Shown piece after piece: positions 1 to 9,796 of a stretch of 64,000 bases of DNA. The notes beneath the pieces were generated by a model, which ran no database searches, was not told the origin of the DNA, and saw only the letters and a list, made by a program, of their open reading frames with translations. Positions within the stretch are counted from its first letter, which is position 1. Each line of letters begins with the position of its first letter. The position numbers were made by a program, and so were the translations under genes. Source of the DNA: Halobellus ruber (GTDB lineage Archaea; Halobacteriota; Halobacteria; Halobacteriales; Haloferacaceae); assembly GCF_014212355.1 (NCBI RefSeq), contig NZ_JACKXD010000001.1, positions 767,143 to 831,142 on the forward strand. The letters are read 5' to 3'.

Positions 1-576
1 CTGCGGGACTGGATGGACGAGTTCGGGCTCCGGTCGCCGGTCGGCCGTCGGAGCGCCGAACGCCTCGGCTCGCGGATCGACGAGGTGATCGGCGAGTGGG
101 ACGGCCCCAACCCCACCGTGTGTGAGTGCGAGGCCGTCACCCGCGCGGAGATCCACGATGCCATCGACGGCGCGGGCTCGGAACTCAACGCGGTGCGGCT
201 CCGGACCCGCGCGTCGATGGGGAACTGCCAGGGCGCGTTCTGCTGTCACCGGATGGCGAACGAACTCGTCCCCGAGTACGACGAGGCCGTCGCCCGCGAC
301 GCCTTAGACGACCTCTACCAGGAGCGCTGGACGGGCGAGCGCCACGCGCTGTGGGGCCAGCAGCTCTCACAGGCGATGTTGAAACACCTGCTCCACGCGA
401 CGACGATGAACCGCGACGCCGACCCGGCGGCGAGCGACGAACCGGTCGACTTCGGGGCGTTCGACGCGGGACCGGGGACGGTCTCGACCGCCGACGACGG
501 CCGGGAATCCGGCGTCACGACCGACGATGCGGTCGCCGACGGCGGCACCTCCGGAGGGTCCGATGCCGATTCGTGA
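1..576 (+). CDS. glpA: Anaerobic glycerol-3-phosphate dehydrogenase subunit A, C-terminal part (5' end outside window)
   Basis: The frame is open from the first base, so only the last 191 codons are present. Cysteines in TVCECEAV and, about 35 residues later, GNCQGAFCC fit the BFD-like [2Fe-2S] domain found at the C-terminus of GlpA. GlpA is the FAD-containing catalytic subunit oxidising sn-glycerol-3-phosphate to dihydroxyacetone phosphate. The last 50 or so residues are an acidic, Gly/Ser/Thr-rich tail typical of haloarchaea. The stop overlaps the start of glpB by 14 nt, followed by glpC, so the three are one transcript. The assignment rests largely on this order and on the cysteine domain, because the FAD domain lies outside the window. 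Confidence 0.9.
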   Translation: MRDWMDEFGLRSPVGRRSAERLGSRIDEVIGEWDGPNPTVCECEAVTRAEIHDAIDGAGSELNAVRLRTRASMGNCQGAFCCHRMANELVPEYDEAVARDALDDLYQERWTGERHALWGQQLSQAMLKHLLHATTMNRDADPAASDEPVDFGAFDAGPGTVSTADDGRESGVTTDDAVADGGTSGGSDADS

Positions 577-1819
577 CGACGTCGTCGTGATCGGCGGCGG
601 TCTCGCGGGGTCGATGGCGGCGCTTTCGGCCGCCGAGTCGGGCGCGGGGGTCCGGCTGATCTCCCACAAGAAGAGCACGCTCCGGCAGGCCAGCGGCCTG
701 ATCGACGTCCTCGGCGCGGTCGACGGCGACGCGCCGATCGCCGACCCCTTCGCCGCGCTCGACCGACTCCCCGAGGAACACCCCTACCGGGTCGTCGGCG
801 CCGAGGGGATCCGCGAGGGGCTCCGGCGGTTCGACGACGTGGTCGGCGACCGGTATCTGGGGAGCCACACCGACCGCAACGCCCTCGTTCCCACCCACGG
901 CGGGACGATCAAGCCGACCGCGCGGTACCCCGTCTCGGTCGCGCCCGGGCTGGCGAGCGCCGCCGAGGACACCCTGCTCGTCGGGTTCCGCGGGCTGACC
1001 GACTTCGACCCCGTCGCGGCCGCGGCCCACCTCGAAGCGGCGGGGGTTCCGTTCGACGTCGACGGCGCGGTCGTGGAGTTTCCGATACAGTTCCGCGACG
1101 ACGCCCGGACCACCCGATTCGCAAAGGCCATAGACGAGGATCAGGAGGACGTCCGCGACCGCCTAGCCGGGACCGTCGCCGCCGGGATCGACGGCCACGA
1201 CCGGGTCGGGTTCCCCGCGATGCTGGGTGACGACCACGGGACGGCGGTCCGCGAGTATCTTGAGGATCGGCTGGGCGTCGCGGTCTTCCAGATCCCGACC
1301 GGCCCGCCCAGCCTGCTCGGGATGCAGCTCGAGGACCAACTGATCGACGCCCTGGAACGGGCGGAGGTCCGACTCTCGACCGGGAACCCCGCGGTGGGGT
1401 ACGAGGCCGAGGACGGCCGGCTCACCGCAGTGACCGTGGACCGCCGCGGCCAGGAAGTCCCGTACCACGCGACGGAGTTCGTGCTCGCCACGGGCGGGCT
1501 CGTCGGGAAGGGGATCGATTCGGACCGCGAGTCAGTCTCCGAGCCGCTGTTCGGCTGTCACGTTCCCCACCCGGAGGACCGCTACGAGTGGTCCGAGTCC
1601 GAGGCGTTCGGCGACCACGCGTTCGCGCGGTTCGGGGTCGTCCCCGACGACGACCTCCGGCCGACCGACGCCGACAGTGCGGTCCACTTCCCGAACCTCC
1701 GGGCCGCCGGCGGCGTTCTCGGTGGCGCCGACGTCGCCCGGGAGAAGTCCGCCGCCGGCGTCTCGATCGCGACCGGGACGTACGCCGGCCGCCGGGCCGG
1801 CGAGGAGGTAGCACAATGA
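563..1819 (+). CDS. glpB: Anaerobic glycerol-3-phosphate dehydrogenase subunit B
   Basis: This 418-residue flavoprotein begins [20 protein letters not shown], a Rossmann dinucleotide-binding motif at the extreme N-terminus. The C-terminal part ([21 protein letters not shown]) matches the FAD-closing region of GlpB. GlpB transfers electrons between the GlpA flavin and the iron-sulfur subunit GlpC. The ATG at 563 was chosen because GGAGGG lies at 553-558 and the Rossmann motif starts directly after it; the frame stays open slightly further upstream inside glpA. The gene overlaps glpA by 14 nt and ends in an ATGA overlap with glpC, so translational coupling is likely. Confidence 0.93.
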   Translation: MPIRDDVVVIGGGLAGSMAALSAAESGAGVRLISHKKSTLRQASGLIDVLGAVDGDAPIADPFAALDRLPEEHPYRVVGAEGIREGLRRFDDVVGDRYLGSHTDRNALVPTHGGTIKPTARYPVSVAPGLASAAEDTLLVGFRGLTDFDPVAAAAHLEAAGVPFDVDGAVVEFPIQFRDDARTTRFAKAIDEDQEDVRDRLAGTVAAGIDGHDRVGFPAMLGDDHGTAVREYLEDRLGVAVFQIPTGPPSLLGMQLEDQLIDALERAEVRLSTGNPAVGYEAEDGRLTAVTVDRRGQEVPYHATEFVLATGGLVGKGIDSDRESVSEPLFGCHVPHPEDRYEWSESEAFGDHAFARFGVVPDDDLRPTDADSAVHFPNLRAAGGVLGGADVAREKSAAGVSIATGTYAGRRAGEEVAQ

Positions 1820-3114
1820 GTGACGCTGAATTCCCACAATCGACGGAGCCGACGGTACAGGACGATTTCGAGCCGGTTTCGGTGTTCGAGGACGGGGAGA
1901 TGGACCTCCGGCCGGGCGCGGACAACTGTTATAAGTGTTCGGTCTGCGACACCACCTGCCCGGTCGCGGAGGTCGACGACGACTTCCCCGGGCCGAAGTT
2001 CCAGGGCCCCGAGCAGTGGCGGCTCAAACGGAAGGACGACGTCGAGGTCGACGACTCGATCATGTCCTGCTCGAACTGTATGCGGTGCGACGACGCCTGC
2101 CCCTCCGGGGTGCCGCTGAGCCAGATGCACAACACCGCCCGGGGAGAGTACGTCGACGAGCAGATGAGCAAGCTCTCCCGGGAGTACGTCCGGAATCGAA
2201 TTCTCGCGAACTACGGCACGCTCGCCCGCCTCGGGAGCAAGGTGCCGCGGCTCACCAACCTCGTGATGGGCAACTCCCTGGTGCAGAGACTCAACGAGAA
2301 ACTGCTCGGGATCACTGCAGAGCGCGACTTCCCCGCGTTCGCGACCCGGACGTTCCGGGAGTGGTGGCGCGAGCGGGGCGGGCCGCAGGTCCAATCCGAG
2401 GACAAGCGCGTCGCGTACTTCCACGGCTGTTACTCCAATTACAACACCCCCGAGGTCGGCAAAGCGATGGTTCGCGTCTTCGAGGAGTTCGGCTACGAGG
2501 TCGTCGTCCCCCGCCAGCGGTGCTCCGGGACGCCGATGTTCGCAAACGGGATGCTCGACGACGCCGAGCGCGCGGCGTCGGTGAACGTCTCCGAACTCTC
2601 GGACCTGCTGGAGGAGGGCTACGACGTCATCGCGTCCTGTACCTCGTGTTCGATGTCGCTCCGCCAGGAGTACCCTGAACTGTTCCAGCTATCCGGGATC
2701 GAGGAGGTCGCCGCGAACACCTACGAGTCCCTGGAGTACCTCCGGATCCACGAGGACCTGGACGGCGCACTCGCCGACGCCGCCGTCGACGAGCAAGCCT
2801 TCGCGTACCACGCGCCGTGTCACGCCCGGAACCAGGGGCTGGATCGGCAGGCGGTCGAGCTGTTCCGCGAGGTCGACGGCGTCGAGATGGAGGACGTCGG
2901 CGACTCGTGTTCGGGCATCTCCGGGACCTACGGGTGGAAAGAGGAGAAGTACGAGACCTCGATGAAGATCGGCGAGGACATGTTCGAGCATATGCACGAC
3001 GCCGCGGGCGAGGTCGGGATGACCGAGTGCCCGACCTGCTCGATGCAGATGGAACACGGCACGGGCTACGAGATCAAACACCCGCTGCAACTGTTGGAGG
3101 AGGCGCTCTGTTAG
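1816..3114 (+). CDS. glpC: Anaerobic glycerol-3-phosphate dehydrogenase iron-sulfur subunit C
   Basis: The protein has 432 residues. Two ferredoxin-type 4Fe-4S motifs lie near the N-terminus (CYKCSVCDTTCPV, then CSNCMRCDDACPS). They are followed by two cysteine-rich CCG-type domains (HGCYSNYNTPEVG with RCSGTP, and APCHARNQG with SCSGISG). This is the GlpC/heterodisulfide-reductase-D architecture that delivers electrons from GlpAB to the membrane quinone pool. The ATG at 1816 shares bases with the glpB stop (ATGA), and GAGGAGGT just upstream is a good ribosome-binding site. The frame runs open back to 1588, but that extension lies inside glpB and is not coding. The operon supports growth on glycerol, a common haloarchaeal carbon source. 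Confidence 0.95.
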   Translation: MSDAEFPQSTEPTVQDDFEPVSVFEDGEMDLRPGADNCYKCSVCDTTCPVAEVDDDFPGPKFQGPEQWRLKRKDDVEVDDSIMSCSNCMRCDDACPSGVPLSQMHNTARGEYVDEQMSKLSREYVRNRILANYGTLARLGSKVPRLTNLVMGNSLVQRLNEKLLGITAERDFPAFATRTFREWWRERGGPQVQSEDKRVAYFHGCYSNYNTPEVGKAMVRVFEEFGYEVVVPRQRCSGTPMFANGMLDDAERAASVNVSELSDLLEEGYDVIASCTSCSMSLRQEYPELFQLSGIEEVAANTYESLEYLRIHEDLDGALADAAVDEQAFAYHAPCHARNQGLDRQAVELFREVDGVEMEDVGDSCSGISGTYGWKEEKYETSMKIGEDMFEHMHDAAGEVGMTECPTCSMQMEHGTGYEIKHPLQLLEEALC

Positions 3115-3356
3115 GGAAGCCCGGTCGACTCAATCACTCAGAAGCGGATATTTCCCACAGCTAATCGCTCAATACAGACGAACGCTACGTCACGCCTACT
3201 TCATAAATATATATCAACTGTCAAGAGTCGCCTGCTGAAGATAGAAGATGCAGTCAGTATGAGCGCGGTTCCCGGACGAAAAGGCTGGAGGCGAACCCGA
3301 GGCGGAAGGAGGGTACGCCTGTGTATCAACCGGTCGAGAATACTCTATTCTATCCC

Positions 3357-4445
3357 CTATTGAGGGAGTTGTACGGCCATATTCAGGGCTTGGGGGAGTA
3401 GGACGCTAAGGAAGATCTGCGACCACATAGTGAACGTGGTCGGATACGTCTTGGTCTGCTTCACCTCTTCGAGATTCTTCTGTGCGTTCTCGTACCGTTC
3501 GTCGTCGGTGATGTTCGTCGGGGTCGCATCGTATGGATCTTCGACGATATCCTTGATTTCGTCTTCGAGCGTGCTGACTCGCTCTTCTTTCTTCGATTTC
3601 ATCAGCGAGTGGACGTGGTACATCGAGTACCCGATGCTGACTACACCCACGAACCAGAACGCCGAGAGGATTACCTGGAAGAAGGGGTCCGGGCTCGGGT
3701 ATGGGCTGTTCAGCACGCTGGAGAAGATGACTGGCAAATGGGTCTGGAGAAACCACAGCAGAAGGATGGCTGTATAGATATAGTACGAGTGCTTGAGCAA
3801 CTCACCAATCGGTTCGAAGCCGCCAAGATTCCGTGGGTCGTAGAAGAACAGTCCCATATCTGTTTTTTTGAGCCGCCGTGGAACGAGGATGTGTATCGCG
3901 ACGTACGAGATTGTAAGCTCCGCGAGAACGGGGATGATGATCAGCGGAAAGGTTACCAGTTGGGCGTAGAGTACGAGCCCGAGACCACCGATTTCGATGA
4001 GTCCGAAGGCTCCAAAGACGCTGCCCACGAACGCGTAGTAGCATATCAGTCCTGTGACGTACGCGCCGAGGCGGAGCCGAAATGAGACGAGTCCTTCGAA
4101 TTCGTCCTGAACATCCTGGTCGACACTCATATGTTCATCTTCGACACCGATTCCGACGACTGCACTGGCGTACTCGTGGTGAAGGTATCGTAGCCCGACG
4201 ACACCGAGGACGGTCATTGCCGGAATCGCCAGAGTGTTCGGAGAGGTGATGAAGGAGCTTTTTCCGGTCACGAAGTAGTTGTATACGTCGAAGATTGCAT
4301 ACTCGATGAAAAGCCCGAGACAGACGAATAGGTAGAGGCCGTGCGAATCAGACCCGAAGAGTTGCTCGGAGAGGGTGTCGAATCCTGCTTTTTGAGCGAT
4401 GATTTCGACGACAAGAGTACTCCGATACTTCTCCTCGGCAGACAT
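3357..4445 (-). CDS. Multi-pass membrane protein of unknown family, A+T-rich island
   Basis: I do not recognise this 362-residue protein. It has about six hydrophobic segments (roughly residues 36-58, 68-88, 126-150, 155-188, 220-243 and 254-276). A charged helical stretch follows (KSKKEERVSTLEDEIKDIVED, about 280-300), then a final hydrophobic segment near 340. No catalytic motif stands out. Its base composition is near 50-55% G+C by eye, against about two thirds in the neighbours. It uses A/T-ending codons, contains more Lys, Ile, Tyr and Phe, and has A+T-rich flanks on both sides. This suggests acquisition by transfer between the glp operon and ileS. The ATG at 4445 is preceded by an AATAAGATAAAG-like promoter on the minus strand. 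Confidence 0.7.
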   Translation of the reverse strand: MSAEEKYRSTLVVEIIAQKAGFDTLSEQLFGSDSHGLYLFVCLGLFIEYAIFDVYNYFVTGKSSFITSPNTLAIPAMTVLGVVGLRYLHHEYASAVVGIGVEDEHMSVDQDVQDEFEGLVSFRLRLGAYVTGLICYYAFVGSVFGAFGLIEIGGLGLVLYAQLVTFPLIIIPVLAELTISYVAIHILVPRRLKKTDMGLFFYDPRNLGGFEPIGELLKHSYYIYTAILLLWFLQTHLPVIFSSVLNSPYPSPDPFFQVILSAFWFVGVVSIGYSMYHVHSLMKSKKEERVSTLEDEIKDIVEDPYDATPTNITDDERYENAQKNLEEVKQTKTYPTTFTMWSQIFLSVLLPQALNMAVQLPQ

Positions 4446-4701
4446 AGAGAGTCATCTCCGCGCAGACTTCTTTATCTTATTGGAGCCAGTGACGATTAGC
4501 CGCTCGTCGCTGTCGAACCCCACCTCGTGACGGGTTCGCGCCCTGTATGCAGCAAGCTGTTGTAAAAACCACCGTAATCTGGTAGAATTCTCAGCGGTAC
4601 ATTCGCACGCAGGTTCTCACGGCTATTTCAGTCGGGATCGCGTTGAATCAATAGCATCTCAATAGAGTCAAAATGCCAGTATTCCGACGGTCCGACGCCG
4701 G

Positions 4702-7700
4702 CTACCCGTCGACCGAATCGACCCCGATCGTCACCGCGACGCCCTCAACGTCCCACTCCTCGATCAGTTCCCACTCGCCGTCTTCGGGCTCCCCGTCGGT
4801 CACCTCGCGGCTCCGGGTCTCGGTGGCCACGTACTCGCGGTGACGGTCCACGAAGCCGGCCACTCGGTCGTCGGCGATGTCGACCGCGGTGTGGATCTCG
4901 GTTTCGACGTCCAGCTCCAGGCGTTTGCGCATCTCCTGGATCCGCCGCACCACGTCGCGGGCGTAGCCCTCGGCCTCGATGTCGTCGGTGAGTTCGGTGT
5001 CGACGTAGACCGTGCCGCCGTCGAACTCCGCCGCGGAGACGTGCTCGGGGGGTTCGGCCTCGTAGGAGACCATCTCGTCGGTCAGTTCGTAGGTCTCGCC
5101 GTCGACCTCGACGCCGCCTTCCAACTCGCCCCGGGTCTTGCCCTCGATTTCGCCCATCACGCGCTGGGCGTCGGCGCCGAACTCCGGGCCGATCACGCTC
5201 ATCTCCGGGACCGCCCGCTCGATCAGTTCGTCGAACTCCGAGACGACCTCGACCGACCGGGCGTTGACGCGGTCAGCCAGCAACCCCGACAGCGACTCGA
5301 CGCCGTCGGCGACCGCCTCGTCGTCGCTGGCGACGACGACCCGCCGGACCGGCCACCGGAGCTTCCGGCCGCCCTGCTGGCGGGCGTTCGCGGCGGCCTC
5401 CTCGACGTCCCGGAGCACCGCCATCCGGCGTTCGAGGTCCTCGTCCCGGAGGGTCGGGTCGGCCTCGGGGTATGACAGCGCGTGGACGCTCGCGGCCTCG
5501 CCGTCGAGGATCTGGTACATCCGCTCTGTGAGGTACGGCGTGAACGGCGCGAGCAGCCTGATCGACTCGGCGAGGACGGTCGAAAGCGTCGCGTAGGCGC
5601 CGCGTTTTTCATCGGAGTCGGCCTCCTCCCACATCCGCTCGCGGATCGCCTTGACGTAGAACCGCGAGACGTCCTCGGTGAGGAATTCGAGCACCGCGTT
5701 GAGGCCGTCGGAGATCCGGAACTCCTCCAAGGCCGCCCGCGCCTCGGCCTCGACGGACTGGAGCCGCGAGAGCACCCACTCGTCGACGACCGTGAGTTCG
5801 CCGTCAGCGAGGTCGGCGTCGGCGGGGTCGTAGCCGTCGAGGTCCATATACGGCAGCGGGAACCGGAAGACGTTCCAGAAGATGTTGAGCGTCGATTCCA
5901 TGTCCGCGAGGCCGTCCCACTCGAAGGAGAGATCGACGCCCTGCTGGTCGTGGCTCAGCAGGTACGCGCGCAGCGGGTCCCGGCCGGCGCGCTCGATCGC
6001 CTCCTCGGGCGTGACGATGTTCCCCAGCGACTTCGACATCTTCCGGCCGTCCTCGTCGTTGACGAACCCGTGCATCATCACCTGTTCGTAGGGCGTCTGC
6101 CCCGTGGCGGCCGTCGACATCCCCAACTGTGACCAGAACCACCCGCGGGTCTGGTCGTGGGCCTCCACGATGAAGTCCGCGGGCCAGAGTTCGTCGTGGG
6201 CCTCGGTCTCCTCGGGGTAATCGAGCGTCCCCCACGTCGCCACCGAGGAGTCGATCCAGACGTCGAAGACGTCCGGGACCCGCTCGTAGGTCGTGCCGTC
6301 CTCGGTGATGGTCAGCGGGTCCACCGAGGGGCGGTGGAGGTCGATCTCGTCGGGGTCGATCTCCTGATCGACGCGATCGGCGAGTTCCTCGCGCGTCCCG
6401 ACCACGATCCACTCGCCGTCGTCGGCCTGCCAGATCGGCAGCGGGATCCCCCAGTAGCGCTGCCGGGAGATGTTCCAGTCGGGGGCGTCGGCGACGAAGT
6501 CCCGGAAGCGGTTGTCGCGGGCCCATTGCGGGTACCACTCGGAGTCGCCGATGTTGTCCAGGAGGTCGTCTTTGATGTCGGTGACCGTGATGAACCACTG
6601 GTCGGTCGCCAGGAAGATGATGTCCGTGTCACACCGCCAGCAGTGGCCGTAGCGGTGCTCGTGGGTGCCCGACGCGAGCAACACGCCCGCGTCGTCGAGG
6701 TCGGCGATGATGTCGTCGTTGGCGTCGCGGACGAACGTCCCGGCGTAGTCGCCGGCGGCGTCGGTGAACTCCCCGCGCCCGTCCACGGGCACGAACGTTT
6801 CGAGGTCGAGTTCCTGCCCGCGGCCGAAGTCCTCCTGGCCGTGACCGGGCGCGGAGTGGACGAGGCCGGTCCGGTCGGCCTCGACGTAGTCGGCGGTGTA
6901 GACCTCGCCGGCGCCCTCGAAGTCGGCATACTCGTCGAGATGATCGGCCAACGGGTGATCGTACGCCCAGCCGACGAGGTCCTCGCCGGTGTACTCCTCG
7001 ACGACTTCGTACTCCTCGTAGCGGCCCTGCTTCAGCACGTCCTCGACGCAGGGTTCGGCGACGTAGAGGATCTCGCTTTCGTCGTCTTTCTCCGCCCGGA
7101 CGGCCCGGTAGGTCATCTCCCCGTCGACCGCAACGAAGGTGTTCGCGGGGATGGTCCACGGCGTGGTGGTCCAGATGACGAGGCTTCCTTCGCGATCCGA
7201 CAGCGGGAACTTCACGTAGATCGACGGCGAGGTGATCTCGTCGTACTCGACCTCGTTTGCGGCGATGGCGGTCTGACACCGCGGACAGTAGTTGACCGAG
7301 CGTTTGCCCTGCTCGACTAGGCCCCGCTCGTCGACCTGCTGGAACGCCCACCACGCGGCCTCCATATACTCGGGGGTGATGGTCTCGTAGGGGTCCTCGA
7401 AGTCCATCCAGACGCCGATGGACCGGAAGTCCTCGTCCATCGCCTCGCGGTTGCGCACGGCGAACTCCTTGCACTCGTCGATGAACGGCTCGATGCCGTA
7501 CTCCTCGATGTCGCGTTTGGTCTCGAACCCGAGTTCCTCCTCGACTTTCACCTCGATCGGGAGGCCGTGCATGTCGTAGCCGGGACGGTCGGTCACGCGG
7601 TGACCGGTCATCCGCTTGTACCGGATGACCGCGTCCTTCAGCGTCTTGTTCCACGCCGTCCCCAGGTGCATCTGTCCGGAGGTGTACGGCGGCCCGTCGA

Positions 7701-7827
7701 CGAAGAAGAATGCCGGGTCGTCCGCGTGGGCCGCCTTCGTCGCCTCGTAGGCGTCTGCGTCGTCCCAGTACGCCTCGACCGAGGACTCGACCTCGTTGGG
7801 CGTGTACTGGTCGTCGACTTCGTCCAT
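4702..7827 (-). CDS. ileS: Isoleucyl-tRNA synthetase
   Basis: This 1041-residue class I aminoacyl-tRNA synthetase charges tRNA-Ile. The HIGH-type signature appears as GPPYTSGQMHLGTAWNKT near residue 50, and the KMSKS loop is exact (GRKMSKSLGN, Lys about residue 596). The connecting editing domain, WNISRQRYWGIPLPIW and the anticodon-binding C-terminal domain follow in order. The length is as expected for archaeal IleRS. CYS pairs such as NYCPRCQTA and HCWRCDTD are present in the usual places. The ATG at 7827 has a TATA-like box at 7849-7858, so the message is probably leaderless. It is divergently oriented to the gene at 7953 and appears monocistronic. Confidence 0.98.
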   Translation of the reverse strand: MDEVDDQYTPNEVESSVEAYWDDADAYEATKAAHADDPAFFFVDGPPYTSGQMHLGTAWNKTLKDAVIRYKRMTGHRVTDRPGYDMHGLPIEVKVEEELGFETKRDIEEYGIEPFIDECKEFAVRNREAMDEDFRSIGVWMDFEDPYETITPEYMEAAWWAFQQVDERGLVEQGKRSVNYCPRCQTAIAANEVEYDEITSPSIYVKFPLSDREGSLVIWTTTPWTIPANTFVAVDGEMTYRAVRAEKDDESEILYVAEPCVEDVLKQGRYEEYEVVEEYTGEDLVGWAYDHPLADHLDEYADFEGAGEVYTADYVEADRTGLVHSAPGHGQEDFGRGQELDLETFVPVDGRGEFTDAAGDYAGTFVRDANDDIIADLDDAGVLLASGTHEHRYGHCWRCDTDIIFLATDQWFITVTDIKDDLLDNIGDSEWYPQWARDNRFRDFVADAPDWNISRQRYWGIPLPIWQADDGEWIVVGTREELADRVDQEIDPDEIDLHRPSVDPLTITEDGTTYERVPDVFDVWIDSSVATWGTLDYPEETEAHDELWPADFIVEAHDQTRGWFWSQLGMSTAATGQTPYEQVMMHGFVNDEDGRKMSKSLGNIVTPEEAIERAGRDPLRAYLLSHDQQGVDLSFEWDGLADMESTLNIFWNVFRFPLPYMDLDGYDPADADLADGELTVVDEWVLSRLQSVEAEARAALEEFRISDGLNAVLEFLTEDVSRFYVKAIRERMWEEADSDEKRGAYATLSTVLAESIRLLAPFTPYLTERMYQILDGEAASVHALSYPEADPTLRDEDLERRMAVLRDVEEAAANARQQGGRKLRWPVRRVVVASDDEAVADGVESLSGLLADRVNARSVEVVSEFDELIERAVPEMSVIGPEFGADAQRVMGEIEGKTRGELEGGVEVDGETYELTDEMVSYEAEPPEHVSAAEFDGGTVYVDTELTDDIEAEGYARDVVRRIQEMRKRLELDVETEIHTAVDIADDRVAGFVDRHREYVATETRSREVTDGEPEDGEWELIEEWDVEGVAVTIGVDSVDG

Positions 7828-7848
7828 ACGGGTGACCTACCGGCGAAC

Positions 7849-7858
7849 GTATATGAAA
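7849..7858 (-). promoter_or_regulatory. TATA-like promoter of ileS
   Basis: On the minus strand this reads TTTCATATAC, about 22-31 nt before the ileS ATG at 7827. That is the spacing expected of an archaeal box A driving a leaderless or nearly leaderless transcript. Confidence 0.55.
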
Positions 7859-7952
7859 TCCGTGGAACGCGGCGCGCAGTCGGTGTCAGCCGCCGACCCC
7901 GATTGGAGGGTCCGGAGGTAACCCTTTCACCGTGCCCGCCGAACCTTTCGGT

Positions 7953-8411
7953 ATGAGCCTGAGCGTGCCGGTCCCGGATCCGCCGGAACTGGAGGAGATC
8001 GACCCAAACGAGTACGAGGACGCCGAGGTCGTCGGCGACACCGATTACAAACGCGAGGAGATCGAGGCCCTCCTTCGCGAGGGCGCCTGGGAGCAGGCGT
8101 TCTCGACGTGGGCGTCGACGACGGACCTCGACGAGGCGGACTTCGAGATCATCACTGACCTCGGGATGATCCAGCGGTTCGACTTCTTCTGGGACTCCTT
8201 CGCCGAGCGCGTCGGCTACCACGCGCCGGGGATCCCCGAGGACTGGAAGGAACGGGAGTACCACCCCGACCTCGAGTCGTGGGGGTCGGTCTCGGGGATC
8301 AACGCCGCCCTGACCGAACTCGGACAGCTCGTCTGCGACGTTCTGAAAAACGAGTACATCGAGTGGGAGACCGAGTACGAGGCCCCCGACGACCTCCCCG
8401 ATTTCGACTGA
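7953..8411 (+). CDS. Conserved haloarchaeal protein of unknown function
   Basis: A soluble, strongly acidic protein of 152 residues with no signal peptide, membrane segment or metal motif. It starts MSLSVPVPDPPELEEIDPNEYEDAEVVG and is helical and Trp/Asp/Glu-rich through the middle (EGAWEQAFSTWASTTDLDEADFEI). The ATG at 7953 was preferred over a GTG 21 nt earlier because the ATG context is more usual and the intervening residues look non-coding. It stands alone, divergent from ileS, and convergent with the nuclease-family gene that ends 26 bp downstream. I recognise no function. Confidence 0.75.
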   Translation: MSLSVPVPDPPELEEIDPNEYEDAEVVGDTDYKREEIEALLREGAWEQAFSTWASTTDLDEADFEIITDLGMIQRFDFFWDSFAERVGYHAPGIPEDWKEREYHPDLESWGSVSGINAALTELGQLVCDVLKNEYIEWETEYEAPDDLPDFD

Positions 8412-8436
8412 GCCGCGGTACTGGCCCTCGGGCCAC

Positions 8437-8931
8437 CTACCGCCCGCCGAAGTCGTCGAAGTCGTCGGGTTCGCCGGTCCGTTCTCCGTTCCCGTGGTCG
8501 TCGAAGTCGAACCGCTCGGGCGGCTGTCCCGCCTCGTCGAGCACCCCGTCGGAGACCTCGATCGGACACTCCACGCGGACAGCCAGGGCGATGGCGTCGC
8601 TGGGGCGGGCGTCGAAGACGAACGGCCGCGACTCGCCGTCCTCGTACCGCTCGGCGTCGACCTTCGCGTAGAAGGTTCCGTCGGCGATGTCGTCGATGCG
8701 GACCCTGTCGATCGCGCCGCCGAACTCGGTGAGTACCGACACCAGGAGGTCGTGAGTCAGCGGCCGTTCGAAGGGTTCCCCCGAGATCGCGAGTTGGATC
8801 GCGCGGGCCTGGTCGCCGGTCACGACGATCGGGAGGAACTCCGAGCGGGCCGCAAGCACGACTGCGGGGACGTTCTCCCCGTCGGCGTCGACGCCCACGG
8901 CGATCCCCTCGACTTCTGCGGGGTGGTTCAT
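8437..8931 (-). CDS. Bifunctional nuclease family (DUF151) protein
   Basis: A 164-residue protein. Its first 130 residues match the BFN/DUF151 fold: LPIVVTGDQARAIQLAISG, then the R-P-L-T-H-D-L segment, then FDARPSDAIALAVRVECPIEVSDGVLDEAG. The SRPSDAIALA-like motif is the family hallmark. Plant and Thermotoga relatives have been described as nucleases, but the activity of archaeal members is not settled. The C-terminus is an acidic haloarchaeal tail ending DDFDDFGGR. The ATG at 8931 was chosen because MNHPAEVEGIAVGVDADG gives the natural N-terminus; the frame is open further upstream into a low-complexity Arg-rich stretch. Confidence 0.85.
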   Translation of the reverse strand: MNHPAEVEGIAVGVDADGENVPAVVLAARSEFLPIVVTGDQARAIQLAISGEPFERPLTHDLLVSVLTEFGGAIDRVRIDDIADGTFYAKVDAERYEDGESRPFVFDARPSDAIALAVRVECPIEVSDGVLDEAGQPPERFDFDDHGNGERTGEPDDFDDFGGR

Positions 8932-9002
8932 ACCCACACGTACGGCGTCCCGGTACGAATAGGTACGGGGAACTCGCCGCCGGGGGCGCGGCCGTCGGCG
9001 CG

Positions 9003-9608
9003 TTACCGCCGCCGGACGACCCACACCGCCAGCCACGCCAGCAGGACGGTCACCCCGCCGAGGAACACAAGCAGTCCCGGCGGCGGTCCCGTCGCGGTTG
9101 CCGCCGCCGTGGTCTCCACCGCGACGTCGGCGGTTCCGACGTCGCCGCCGCCCCCGGTTTGGGCGAGGAACGGTACCCCATCGACCAGGAACTGCGCGAG
9201 CAGGCTCGCGATCCCGACGATCGCGACCCCGCCGAGCAGCCGGGCGAGTACGTCGGACACGCCGGCGGTTTCCTCGTCCGCGGCGGCGACGACTACCAGC
9301 GGGCGGTCGGCGGGAGCGTAGACGTCCATCTCGCGGCCCTTCTCGGAGTAGACCGTATCGACCACCTCGATCGCACCCGCCGACTCCAGGCGGTCGAGGT
9401 GGTACTGGACGTTCTGCAACGACGTGTCGACCGACTCCGCGAGGGCAGCAGGGTTCGCGGGCTCGTCGTGGAGCGTGGCGAGTATTCGTCGCGCGGTCGT
9501 CGAGGAGAGCGCACCCAGGAGATCCTCGGCGTCGTCGTCGTCGAGTCCGACCACGCGTGGCGAGGCCTCGACCTCGGGGTCGGATCGGGAGGGCAGTAGC
9601 CGGGCCAT
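9003..9608 (-). CDS. ArsR-type winged-helix regulator with two C-terminal membrane segments
   Basis: The protein has 201 residues. Residues 25-100 form a winged helix: EDLLGALSSTTARRILATLHDEPANPAALAESV, then SLQNVQYHLDRLESAGAIEVVDTVYSEKGREMDVYAP. Two hydrophobic helices follow (about 115-140 and 175-198), separated by a Gly/Thr-rich external loop, and the protein ends in WVVRRR. Membrane-tethered ArsR-like regulators of this layout are common in haloarchaea, but their ligands are generally unknown. The start was placed at the ATG at 9608 because MARLLPSRSDPEVEA is the natural beginning; a further in-frame ATG lies 30 nt upstream. It is transcribed away from the acetyltransferase at 9797. Confidence 0.82.
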   Translation of the reverse strand: MARLLPSRSDPEVEASPRVVGLDDDDAEDLLGALSSTTARRILATLHDEPANPAALAESVDTSLQNVQYHLDRLESAGAIEVVDTVYSEKGREMDVYAPADRPLVVVAAADEETAGVSDVLARLLGGVAIVGIASLLAQFLVDGVPFLAQTGGGGDVGTADVAVETTAAATATGPPPGLLVFLGGVTVLLAWLAVWVVRRR

Positions 9609-9796
9609 CGAACGGGCGTAACGCGGGAACCGATACAAATCTGTTGTTTCATACAGGTCGTTGTAACGGACTACCGGTCATCGTCGACCGACGCGGACGA
9701 CGACCGGCAACTGGCTATAACGATCCGTATCAGCGGGCGGGGATCGGCCGTCGCGGCTCCGCAATACACTTGCCACGCGGTCACCTACACTCGAGT

